64,000 nucleotides of DNA. It comes from an uncultured Curvibacter sp. (GTDB lineage: Bacteria; Pseudomonadota; Gammaproteobacteria; Burkholderiales; Burkholderiaceae_C). A program made the position numbers and the translations under genes. Shown piece after piece: positions 1 to 8,592 of this stretch. The notes under the pieces were generated by a model that was not told the DNA's origin, did not search any database, and saw only the letters and a program-made list of their open reading frames with translations. How positions within the stretch are numbered: position 1 is the first letter of the stretch; each line of letters opens with the position of its first letter. The stretch covers positions 1 to 64,000 of the forward strand of contig CAIKMN010000019.1 in assembly GCA_903828535.1 (NCBI GenBank), read 5' to 3'.

Positions 1-361
1 AAAGGTCCGCAAAAGTTGGAGCAAACACAATGCCCTCGCGCTTGGCCAGTTGACGCACGTAAATGGCAGTGGGGTCACTGCGACGTCGCCGGGCTCGCTT
101 GAGGTGTTGAGTTCGCTGATGCTCCATTTTGGCCATGGCCTGTTCAAGCAACGCCTTTTGACCCATCTGCTCAACCTTGTCAGGTTTGGCATAGACGCCG
201 CGATCAAGTCGGATGATGAGACCCTTTTCGACCAAAGCTTTGAGCGCGGCAGAGACCTGGGTGGGGCTCCCGAAGTCATTGACGTCTGAGCGCAGCAGAA
301 CGCCATCTCGCCGAGGGCGGAGTGATTGCAAGATGCGTCCTTCGATGTCCATGTGGTTCAT
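1..361 (-). CDS. Winged-helix, DUF6088/AbiEi-antitoxin-like protein, truncated at left window edge
   Basis: Reverse-strand frame open from ATG at 361 to window edge, absent from the ORF track because it is truncated: MNHMDIEGRILQSLRPRRDGVLLRSDVNDFGSPTQVSAALKALVEKGLIIRLDRGVYAKPDKVEQMGQKALLEQAMAKMEHQRTQHLKRARRRRSDPTAIYVRQLAKREGIVFAPTFADL; 'L..LVEKGLIIRLDRGVYAKP' is the wHTH pattern of such antitoxin-like proteins. Confidence 0.65.
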   Translation of the reverse strand, partial: MNHMDIEGRILQSLRPRRDGVLLRSDVNDFGSPTQVSAALKALVEKGLIIRLDRGVYAKPDKVEQMGQKALLEQAMAKMEHQRTQHLKRARRRRSDPTAIYVRQLAKREGIVFAPTFADL

Positions 362-501
362 TGTATAGAATAAAAAAAGTCTATGCAAATCAATTGGTTA
401 CGAAAATATTTATGCCGGTAGTTTGGGCTCTTGCGGACGGCTCTTCATATTCGCTGTGCCCACCATATGCAAAGTGAGAAAGCACTCTCTCACTTTTTGA
501 A

Positions 502-545
502 GAACCCCGCTGAGGCCCAGTCTCTGCGGGGTTTCGCCGTTTTTA
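502..545. terminator. Hairpin, terminator-like, with no intact gene immediately beside it
   Basis: AACCCCGC...GCGGGGTT inverted repeat followed by a short T run; a second hairpin AAAGTGAGA...TCTCACTTT lies at 471-497. Confidence 0.45.
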
Positions 546-904
546 GATGTTGTATTCGCCCTAAAGCGACCACCTGAGTTAATCGATCAGGGTCAGCGCC
601 GACCGGAAGCCAGCTTCTCTTCGATCTTTTTCTGCACCCAGTCGGATACGTTTTTGTATTCGATCCGCTGGTATCACGATCAGCAAGCGCGGGAGAGGCT
701 ATTCCGCAGGGGGGACGTTTGTGCGAATTCGCATAATTTTAGATTCGATCAGATGAATTTTCGATGACATGGTGAAAATATTTATCGAAAATACTACGGT
801 TCTAACATTTCACTGACTGAGTTCGCCCCCTGAAAAACAGTCCCGTTGGTATTCCTTAAACTAACAAATTCTCAAGGAGGCTGTGGACTTCGCCAAAGCA
901 AAAA

Positions 905-1063
905 AGTGGATTGCGCGTTCGCCAGCAGCTGGACACGAGTTTTCCGACCGCGACAGCAGCGGTCAAGGTGCTGGAAGGTCTGGGCATCGTGGCTGAAATG
1001 ACGGGCCAGAAAAAGAACAGAAGTTACAGCTACCAGGCCTACGTCGAACTGCTCTTTCGGTGA
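905..1063 (+). pseudogene. C-terminal remnant of a Fic family protein
   Basis: In-frame SGLRVRQQLDTSFPTATAAVKVLEGLGIVAEMTGQKKNRSYSYQAYVELLFR* resembles the C-terminal wHTH of Fic family proteins; no Fic core (HPFxxGNGR) upstream. Confidence 0.7.
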
Positions 1064-1104
1064 CAAATACGCGCCATTTCGCGGCTTTTTTTCTATCTGG
1101 CGCC

Positions 1105-2364
1105 TCATTTCGAATCCACCCCATTCAACAAATAATCGAATAGCTGGTGGCTTTTGAGCACGCTCACTCCGGCTTTGATTTTGTAGGGGGTGTTCAGGGG
1201 GTGGTTAAAGATCAAGGGCACATGGGCTTCTGAGGTGCTGCCGTGGGTTCTGAGGCGATGCCCTTGCAGGCCCGAAAAATCGTGCCGATCGGCAGAGGTG
1301 CCGATGCAAACGTTTTTTCTGGCCACGACCGCCACGTCGCCTTCACGGTCGGGTGGGAGGTCAAACAAGCGACAAACGTTTTCTTTGTCTAAAACCAACT
1401 CGATGCCGTCAAGACTTGCCACTGCTTCGATCACTTGCTGAGGGGTCGTTTGACCTTGGCACCACACCCTCACAAACCCACCCAAGGCACCATGGTGGCC
1501 CACATAGGCATCGGTGATGGGGCAAATGACTTGAGCCGAGCCAACCCCTAATTTTTGATCCAAGACGTCTTGCAACCAAATGACATTCGGTTGACCGTCG
1601 GCGTTTGATTTGTCGCTCATGCCGTGGTCGGCTGTCAACGCCAGCAGCGCCCCCTTTTGGTCAAACTGTCCAAAGAGGTGGTCCAACGCTTGGTAAAAAT
1701 CTTGGGCCTCTTTTGCCTCAGGTGCGTATTTGTGTTGAACCCAATCCGTGAGAGACAAGTACATCAAGTCGGGCTTTTCCGTTTCCAATAATTGGAGTCC
1801 TGCTTGGAGCACAAACAAGGACAGCTCGGCGGAATAGACATCGGGCTGAGGCATGGCCAGCCTCGCCAACACATTTTCAATGCCGTTTTCTTGAAGGGTG
1901 CAACGGCTGGCTTGTTCTGCTGAGAATGAAATGTTGCCCAGGCTCATCTCTAAGTTTTTGCCGAGTTGTCGGCGCAACTTGTCTTTCGCAGTGATCGAAA
2001 TGACCTTGGCGCCAGCAGACGCAAATTGGGACAAGATGGTGTCGTTGCGCAGCAATTCAGGGCCCGTCATCACGACCGGTTTTCCGGTGTGGGTGTCCAA
2101 GTAAAAGTTGCCTGAAATGCCATGCTGTGAGACTGGCGTTCCCGTCACGATCGACATGTTGTTGGGACAAGTGAAACTGGGCATTGCCCCTTGTGCCACG
2201 GTACTGAAACCCTGCTCAATGAATTTGGAAATGTTCGGTATCAAGCCCAGGGCCGACAGCCCTTGAAGGTACTCGGGGTCACCCCCATCGATGCAAACCA
2301 CCACCGTTGGCTTTTGCGGCCAGCGGTAGGACGTACCGTTAACGACAACCTCAGTGGGCCTCAT
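1105..2364 (-). CDS. phnA: Phosphonoacetate hydrolase (alkaline phosphatase superfamily)
   Basis: VVVCIDGGDPEYL..., TADHGMS, HHGALGGF motifs; last gene of a phosphonate operon. Start probably MRPTEVVVNG rather than the longest ORF start. Confidence 0.85.
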   Translation of the reverse strand: MRPTEVVVNGTSYRWPQKPTVVVCIDGGDPEYLQGLSALGLIPNISKFIEQGFSTVAQGAMPSFTCPNNMSIVTGTPVSQHGISGNFYLDTHTGKPVVMTGPELLRNDTILSQFASAGAKVISITAKDKLRRQLGKNLEMSLGNISFSAEQASRCTLQENGIENVLARLAMPQPDVYSAELSLFVLQAGLQLLETEKPDLMYLSLTDWVQHKYAPEAKEAQDFYQALDHLFGQFDQKGALLALTADHGMSDKSNADGQPNVIWLQDVLDQKLGVGSAQVICPITDAYVGHHGALGGFVRVWCQGQTTPQQVIEAVASLDGIELVLDKENVCRLFDLPPDREGDVAVVARKNVCIGTSADRHDFSGLQGHRLRTHGSTSEAHVPLIFNHPLNTPYKIKAGVSVLKSHQLFDYLLNGVDSK

Positions 2365-3166
2365 GGCTGTTGGGTTTTTGGCCGGCCGCCAATCGTTGGT
2401 TGATCTGATCCAAAACAGGCAGTAAATCAGCCACCGAGTCAATCACGAAATCGGGTTGCATGGCGGCAAGGTCGGACCGAGCCTGCTGTTTTAAATCGCC
2501 CAATTCGGCTTCAGGCATTGCCTTCATTTCTTCGAGAGACAAACCCAAAGCATTGCCGCTGATGGCAACCCCAACGGTCCAGCAACCAAAGGCTTTGCCT
2601 TCGTCAATGCCGGGCAAGGTGTCGTCCACCTTGATGTACGAAAGCGGGTTGTCGATACCCAAAGCAACAGCACACTTTTGCATCATCTGTGGGGCGGGTC
2701 GACCCAATTCGGTCTCGCCGGCGCAAACAGAAAAATCAACCTGATAGCCTTGTTTTTGCGCCAAAGGAATCACCAAGTCCAACAACTCACGCGTATAGCC
2801 GGTGGTCGAACCGATTTTGATGTGCCGTTCACGCAGTGATTGAGACAAAGCAGGCATGCCTGGAATCAGATCACTGCACTCGACCACGCTGACTTTGTTG
2901 AAAGGAATAAAAACCGCCAAGAGCCGATCCACATCGGCCGCTTCGTGGGGGCGGCCATGCAATTGTTGCCACTGCGCCTGGACTTCAGGCAAATTCAACA
3001 GGGCATGGATGTGATCCCACTTGTTCATGCCCATAGGACCTCGGGCTTGTGAAATGGAAAGCGCCATGCCCTCGTCCCTGAACAAGCGCACAAAGGCATC
3101 CATGGGCGCTCGGCTGCCAAAGTCAACGGTGGTGCCTGCCCAATCAAAAATAACCGCCTCAATCAT
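2351..3166 (-). CDS. phnX: Phosphonoacetaldehyde hydrolase (HAD superfamily phosphonatase)
   Basis: MIEAVIFDWAGTTVDFGSRAP... is a PhnX signature; in operon. Confidence 0.92.
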   Translation of the reverse strand: MIEAVIFDWAGTTVDFGSRAPMDAFVRLFRDEGMALSISQARGPMGMNKWDHIHALLNLPEVQAQWQQLHGRPHEAADVDRLLAVFIPFNKVSVVECSDLIPGMPALSQSLRERHIKIGSTTGYTRELLDLVIPLAQKQGYQVDFSVCAGETELGRPAPQMMQKCAVALGIDNPLSYIKVDDTLPGIDEGKAFGCWTVGVAISGNALGLSLEEMKAMPEAELGDLKQQARSDLAAMQPDFVIDSVADLLPVLDQINQRLAAGQKPNSHEAH

Positions 3167-4311
3167 GTGGTCAACCATTCGTCAAAATTATCTTTGGCCA
3201 ATCCAAAGGCCGTGCTTGCCCCTGTACCGCTGCTCACCACGGCCACCCGCAACTGAGGCGACACCTTTTCAATGAAAGCGTCGTAGGCATCTGAAGATGG
3301 GTAAACACCGGTCCAGCGCTCGACCACGTTCAACGCCTTGATGTTCAGAACCTGGCGGAGCAAATCCAAAATAAGTTGATCGGTTTTCTCACTTGCAAAA
3401 ACATCCTCATAAGCGCCGTAACGGTGCGAATCGCCCACCACCAGCGTGCCGTCTTCACTCTGCACCACAATCAAATGGATGCCTTCTTTCAAATAATCAG
3501 GCATCTCTTTGGCAATTCGTTCTTTCAAGGCAGCGGCTTCTGGCAAGTTAGCCCATCCTAAATAGCGGGCCAAGCTGTTGTCGGTCATGACACTGCCCGG
3601 CAAGCGATAGCCCTCATCCACTTTGACGCGCAACATTTGAAGCGTGCACAACTTCAGCGGGCGATGGTGAAGGTAGGGCTTTGCAATGCCGGTCAAGGAG
3701 GCCCCCGGGCAAATCACCACTTTATCCGCCGAGAGATGGCCTTGTGAAGTTTTGATTTGTGAGCCTTCAATCGACAATACCGCGGTGTTCCAGCAGAAGT
3801 CTACGCCCCTCTTTTTTTCTAAATATTGGGCCAGCTGGGGAATCGCCTCGCGCGATTCAACCCTGAATTCATGCGGGCTGTAGAGCAAGCCGACGGAATT
3901 TTCAAGGTTCAAACTTAATGCGGGGTTGACCTCAAACTGATCCAATTTTGAATAGTCGGCCTTGGCAACATACTGACAATCCTTGCCCATTTCGGTTTTA
4001 AGAAAAGCCTTCGCCACTTCAGCCGCCTCGGGGCGCTCGCACAAGATCCATGTCCCTTGGTGCAATACTTTGATGGACGCCAGCTGGGCTAAATTTTTCC
4101 AAACTTGCGCCGAGTAGGCGGCTCTGCGCCAGGTGTCACCGGCCCTTTGGCCGGAGACAGTAATGAAACCGAAATTGCGAATCGAAGCCCCCACGCAGCG
4201 GTCGTTTTGCTCCACCACCAAGACCGATAAACCGCGTTGGCGGGCTTCATAGGCGTGGGCCATGCCGACGATGCCAGCGCCCACAATGAGTAAGTCGTAT
4301 TTTTTTTCCAT
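3163..4311 (-). CDS. FAD-dependent oxidoreductase of the TIGR03364 (phosphonate-cluster) type
   Basis: DLLIVGAGIVGMAHAYEARQRGLSVLVVEQ Rossmann motif, 'GASIRNFGFITVSGQ'; overlaps phnX. Confidence 0.85.
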   Translation of the reverse strand: MEKKYDLLIVGAGIVGMAHAYEARQRGLSVLVVEQNDRCVGASIRNFGFITVSGQRAGDTWRRAAYSAQVWKNLAQLASIKVLHQGTWILCERPEAAEVAKAFLKTEMGKDCQYVAKADYSKLDQFEVNPALSLNLENSVGLLYSPHEFRVESREAIPQLAQYLEKKRGVDFCWNTAVLSIEGSQIKTSQGHLSADKVVICPGASLTGIAKPYLHHRPLKLCTLQMLRVKVDEGYRLPGSVMTDNSLARYLGWANLPEAAALKERIAKEMPDYLKEGIHLIVVQSEDGTLVVGDSHRYGAYEDVFASEKTDQLILDLLRQVLNIKALNVVERWTGVYPSSDAYDAFIEKVSPQLRVAVVSSGTGASTAFGLAKDNFDEWLTT

Positions 4312-4312
4312 G

Positions 4313-5395
4313 TCAGACCTCGAACCCCGCAAAATTTTGACCCCGAGGCGTCATTTTCAAGGCCTCAATTTGTTGGCTGATCTGGCCCTCTGAGCCCTTT
4401 AGAGGGTGGACTGAAAATTTCATCTTCAAGAGCCAATCACGCATCGATTCAGGACCCGAGAAACAGTCTCCAACCGCCTTCATCACATTTTCCTTGATAA
4501 CGGCATCGCAAGCGCTGTCCATCAACAATTGCCAAACAAAAGGTAACCAATAGGCACAAGATTGTCCATGGCTTTTCAGGTTGGCGGCCGTCTCAGCGTA
4601 AGACAAGGCATGCGCCAATGCCGTTTGGGTTTTGGCCATCGCCAGGCCAGCAAGCAAGGCGGCTTCTGACAACCGTTCTCGTCTCGCCAGGTTGTCTAAG
4701 TCGTCTTCCAACAGAGGCAGTTCATGACAAATGATTTGCGCGGCCTCGATGGCCCAAAGCGCAGTCTGTCTGGTTTGATGGCGATTCCAAATCGCCTCCA
4801 AGGCATGTGACAAGGCATCGATGGCCGAATCTCGGGAAACGAGCCAAGGCGCACTGCAACAAAAAACCGGGTCGACCACCGCCACATTGGCCAAAACCTC
4901 AGGGCCAAAGAAAGCGTGTTTTTTTTGTTTTTCAAAGTTCCAAATGGTGGCCGTTGGCGTCACTTCACTGCCGGTTCCCGCCGTGGTTGGCATCAAGAGC
5001 AAGGGCACTTTTAAGCAATCACTTTTTTCAATGGCGACGTCCAGGTGCTGCTGAAGCCAGCCCTCTTGTGAAGGAACAAAACGCAATACCTTGACGAGGT
5101 CCATCAAGCTGCCACCGCCAAGGCCCAACAGCACGCTGTTTTGCGGGTCTTTGTCATGCCAAAACCCATCGTGTAGCGCTTGCACTTGGCCTAAATCGGG
5201 CATGCCCTGGCTGTAGAGCGTTTCGGATGCCAAGCGGCCTGACAAAGCAAGCCGAACATTTTCAAGTGCTTCGTCCTTGATTTCAGGAATTCGAACCCAG
5301 TGGAACTGCCGGCCGGGATACAAATCAGACAAAGCTTGAACAGCGTCAGTCCCAAAATGAATGATGGGATGAATACTGGGATCGAACATGGTCAA
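4313..5395 (-). CDS. Iron-containing alcohol dehydrogenase (phosphonoacetaldehyde reductase / HEP dehydrogenase-like)
   Basis: [16 protein letters not shown] and [16 protein letters not shown] motifs of Fe-ADH family; embedded in the phosphonate operon. Confidence 0.82.
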   Translation of the reverse strand: MTMFDPSIHPIIHFGTDAVQALSDLYPGRQFHWVRIPEIKDEALENVRLALSGRLASETLYSQGMPDLGQVQALHDGFWHDKDPQNSVLLGLGGGSLMDLVKVLRFVPSQEGWLQQHLDVAIEKSDCLKVPLLLMPTTAGTGSEVTPTATIWNFEKQKKHAFFGPEVLANVAVVDPVFCCSAPWLVSRDSAIDALSHALEAIWNRHQTRQTALWAIEAAQIICHELPLLEDDLDNLARRERLSEAALLAGLAMAKTQTALAHALSYAETAANLKSHGQSCAYWLPFVWQLLMDSACDAVIKENVMKAVGDCFSGPESMRDWLLKMKFSVHPLKGSEGQISQQIEALKMTPRGQNFAGFEV

Positions 5396-6204
5396 GTCAC
5401 GCGTTTCCTAAGGAAAGCAGAAATCAAATCAATGGCGGTGACGGTCCCGATCAAAATAATCAACACAGCGCATGTTTCTTGGTATTGAAAGCCGCGGATG
5501 ACTTCATAAAGTATCACGCCAATGCCCCCCGCTCCCACCATGCCCACAACGGAAGCAGAACGCACATTGGACTCAAACCGATAAAGCGAATAAGAGACCC
5601 ATAACGGCATGACTTGGGGCAAGATGCCAAAGACAACAGCCGCCATCGGGTGCGCGCCTGTGGCCTTAATGCCTTCAATGGGCCTCGGGTCTACTGCCTC
5701 AACGGCCTCGGAAAACAACTTGGCCAAAGTGCCTGTGGTGTGAACAAACAAAGCCAAAACGCCGGCAAATGGCCCCAAGCCGACCGCCACGATGAACAGC
5801 ATGGCAAATACCATTTCATTGATGGCGCGCAACGCATCCATCAGGCGGCGTATGGGTTGATAAACCCACGGGCTCACCACATTCGAAGAGCTCAATAAGC
5901 CCAAAGGCACTGCGGCCAAAATGGCCAGCAAAGTCCCCCAAATTGCGATTTGAAGGGTGACCATCATTTCGGCAACGTATAGCTTCCAGTCTTTGAAATG
6001 GGGCGGAAAGAAATCAGCTGCGTATTTCTTCATGTTCCCGGCATCTTTGATCAGATCAAGGGGCCGAATTTCAGCACCCTGCCAGGCCCACGCCAACACC
6101 AAGAAAAAAACAGCCCATCCGATGTAATAGGACAAGCCTTTTTTTTCTTCAAGAACGCGTGCATGCGCACGTGCCAGGGAAGCTTCTGTCGCCAAGGACC
6201 TCAT
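5392..6204 (-). CDS. phnE: Phosphonate ABC transporter permease PhnE
   Basis: Multi-TM protein, '[64 protein letters not shown]' permease loop; 4-bp overlaps with neighbours. Confidence 0.93.
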   Translation of the reverse strand: MRSLATEASLARAHARVLEEKKGLSYYIGWAVFFLVLAWAWQGAEIRPLDLIKDAGNMKKYAADFFPPHFKDWKLYVAEMMVTLQIAIWGTLLAILAAVPLGLLSSSNVVSPWVYQPIRRLMDALRAINEMVFAMLFIVAVGLGPFAGVLALFVHTTGTLAKLFSEAVEAVDPRPIEGIKATGAHPMAAVVFGILPQVMPLWVSYSLYRFESNVRSASVVGMVGAGGIGVILYEVIRGFQYQETCAVLIILIGTVTAIDLISAFLRKRVT

Positions 6205-7148
6205 TTCAGTTTGGCCAGCGCTTCTTTCAGCTCAGCCATTTTTTTGGCTTTTTCAGCTTCACCCAAGGTGGTATCGGATTCTGTCTTGCGCAATTCTTTG
6301 TAGAGCTCCAACTGGCGGATGGGGTCCAGTTGGGCATTGGTCGAAGGTTTGAAACCACCATAGTTGTAGATGTTCTTCAGAACCGCCTTTTCTGCAGGGT
6401 CTGTTTTGGCGTAGTTGTAAATGAATTTTTTCAGCTTCTCTTTGGTGTCGCTGTCCAAGTCTGTGCGCCAAACAAAGGGATCGCTCGGGATCAAGGGGCT
6501 TTTCCACAAAACCTTGATTTCTTGAGCCATTTCGGGTTTGGTGGCGGTCAAGCGGTCAATTTCTTCAGTGTTGTTGGTGGCAACATCGAGTTGCTTGGCC
6601 AAAATGGCTTGCAAATTGGCGCCGTGGCTGCCGTTGCGAATGGTCTTAAATGTTTCTCTGGCATCCAGGTTTCTTTTGGCAAAGACGTAGTAATTGGGCA
6701 CCAAATAGCCTGAGGTGGAGTTGGGGTCACCCATGCCGAAGTTGATGTTTTTGCCATTGCGCAACACATCGTCCAAGTTGTTGTAGGGCGAATCTTTGGG
6801 TGCAATCAACAAGGAGTAATAGCCCATGGAGCCATCGGCGTAGACAATTTGCGCAAAGATTTCACCGTTGGCACGGTCCACAGCTTCCATCGCGGCCTTG
6901 TTGCCATACCAAGCCACTTGCACCTTGTTAAAGCGCATGGCTTCAATCACGCCGGCGTAGTCAGGGGCGTAGAAAGACTTGACGGTCAAACCCGTTTGCT
7001 TTTCCATGTCGCGGAAGAAGGGCTCCCAACGGTCGCGCTGCACCGAAGCCGAATCGGTCGAAATGATGCCGAAGTTAATTTCTTTGGCTTGCACGCCCAA
7101 GGCAGACAAGCCCAAAATGCCCGAGATCAAAATTTTGCTGAATTTCAT
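6201..7148 (-). CDS. phnD: Phosphonate ABC transporter substrate-binding protein PhnD
   Basis: Signal peptide; [60 protein letters not shown] typical PhnD. Confidence 0.93.
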   Translation of the reverse strand: MKFSKILISGILGLSALGVQAKEINFGIISTDSASVQRDRWEPFFRDMEKQTGLTVKSFYAPDYAGVIEAMRFNKVQVAWYGNKAAMEAVDRANGEIFAQIVYADGSMGYYSLLIAPKDSPYNNLDDVLRNGKNINFGMGDPNSTSGYLVPNYYVFAKRNLDARETFKTIRNGSHGANLQAILAKQLDVATNNTEEIDRLTATKPEMAQEIKVLWKSPLIPSDPFVWRTDLDSDTKEKLKKFIYNYAKTDPAEKAVLKNIYNYGGFKPSTNAQLDPIRQLELYKELRKTESDTTLGEAEKAKKMAELKEALAKLK

Positions 7149-7183
7149 GAAAACCTCTTAGTAAAAAAATAAACAAACCAAAA

Positions 7184-7957
7184 TTAGTCATTGCCGGAGA
7201 AACCATATAAATCAGTCAACTTGGCTTCATCTAAATGCGGAGTAGGCCCATCAAAAACCAAGCTGCCTTGGCTGAGTGCAATGGTTCTCTCGCAGTACTT
7301 TTGAGCAATTGGAATTTGATGCAGGCTGGTGATCAAGGTGAGGTTTAACGTCTTGGCCAACCCCAACAAGGTATCCATGACTTTTCTGGAAGACTCAGGG
7401 TCCAGCGAGGCGACGGGCTCGTCCGCCAGAACAATTTTGGCGCCTTTAATCAAAGCCCGAGCAATGGCCACCCGCTGCTGCTGCCCACCCGAAAGCGTTG
7501 ACGATTTTTGATAGGCCAAGTCCACCAAGCCCACTTTTTCTAATGAATCTAAACCCCGCGCTTTTTCTTCCAACGTAAAACGCCTGGTCATGATTTGAAA
7601 GGCGTTTTTCTGGGGGGTCAAGCCAATCAGCACATTGGTCAATACATCGAGTTGACCGACCAAATTGAATTGCTGAAAAATCACACCCATCTCTTGCCGA
7701 ATGCGTCGAATGCGGGGGGACAGTTCGCCTTTTGATTGAATCAACTGCTGATCCAAGAGCAGTTCACCGCTGGTTTTATCGAGTATTTCTAAACCACAAA
7801 TGGCTCTCATCAGCGTCGATTTTCCAGACCCAGAAGCGCCGATCAAAGCCACCGATTCACCCGCATTGATGTCAAAACTCACGTTATCAATGGCCTTGGT
7901 CACTCGGCCATGAGATTCAAAGGTTTTATTCGCGCTGCGAATGGCCAACATGCTCAC
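7184..7957 (-). CDS. phnC: Phosphonate ABC transporter ATP-binding protein PhnC
   Basis: Walker A GASGSGKST, signature LSGGQQQR, Walker B IVLADEP. Confidence 0.95.
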   Translation of the reverse strand: MSMLAIRSANKTFESHGRVTKAIDNVSFDINAGESVALIGASGSGKSTLMRAICGLEILDKTSGELLLDQQLIQSKGELSPRIRRIRQEMGVIFQQFNLVGQLDVLTNVLIGLTPQKNAFQIMTRRFTLEEKARGLDSLEKVGLVDLAYQKSSTLSGGQQQRVAIARALIKGAKIVLADEPVASLDPESSRKVMDTLLGLAKTLNLTLITSLHQIPIAQKYCERTIALSQGSLVFDGPTPHLDEAKLTDLYGFSGND

Positions 7958-8508
7958 ATCAAACTTTCAGCGAGTTGTTTGAAATCCGTCAGCATCTTGG
8001 CTTGGGTGGGCATGGGATGGAGGGTCGCTTTACCCTCGTCATCCCATTGACGCAAAGAAATTGCGTCTTGTGAGAAAGGCATTTTGATAAACGCCTTGCA
8101 TTCCACCTCGGTCATCGAGCCCCCTTGAAGGGCCAAGCTGCGCATTGAATCTTCAGACAATTGCGCTTGGTAGTCTCGATTCGTCGTGACCAGATAGCGC
8201 TTTGCCAGCACATGCAAAGCCACGGGCTGCACCACGGCGGGGGGGAGTTTTTGCGCCAAATAATGACTGCCCAAAACTTGGTGCTGGTCATCAATTCCCA
8301 CCACCGTGGGCGTCCCGATTTGGCCGGTTAACAAATGCCCAATGTCGTGCAACCAAGCGGCCATTTGCAACTCAGGCGAAGCCGCCTGCTGCTTCGCCAA
8401 CTGACCACACTGCCATGCATGAACCAACTGAGTGACGTTTTCGCCGTGGTACTGAAGATCACCTTTCTCTTGATAGAGATCGGCAATTTCTTGAAAGAAA
8501 ATTCTCAT
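7954..8508 (-). CDS. Phosphonate-operon HD-domain protein, PhnZ-like mixed-valent diiron oxygenase
   Basis: HDIGH motif; YHGENVTQLVHAWQC, AKRYLV, LSEDSMRSLALQGGSM and LRQWDDEGK resemble PhnZ (TIGR03276-type). Confidence 0.85.
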   Translation of the reverse strand: MRIFFQEIADLYQEKGDLQYHGENVTQLVHAWQCGQLAKQQAASPELQMAAWLHDIGHLLTGQIGTPTVVGIDDQHQVLGSHYLAQKLPPAVVQPVALHVLAKRYLVTTNRDYQAQLSEDSMRSLALQGGSMTEVECKAFIKMPFSQDAISLRQWDDEGKATLHPMPTQAKMLTDFKQLAESLM

Positions 8509-8592
8509 TCATTCATGATGACAGCGCATTGTTACGTGTTCGTGAAACAACCCGCACGCTTTCACAATCGCATCATCCCGCTGAAGCATCAA

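Noticed and set aside
872-1108. 78-aa reverse ORF
   Set aside because: Opposite the recognisable Fic C-terminal remnant; no motif support.
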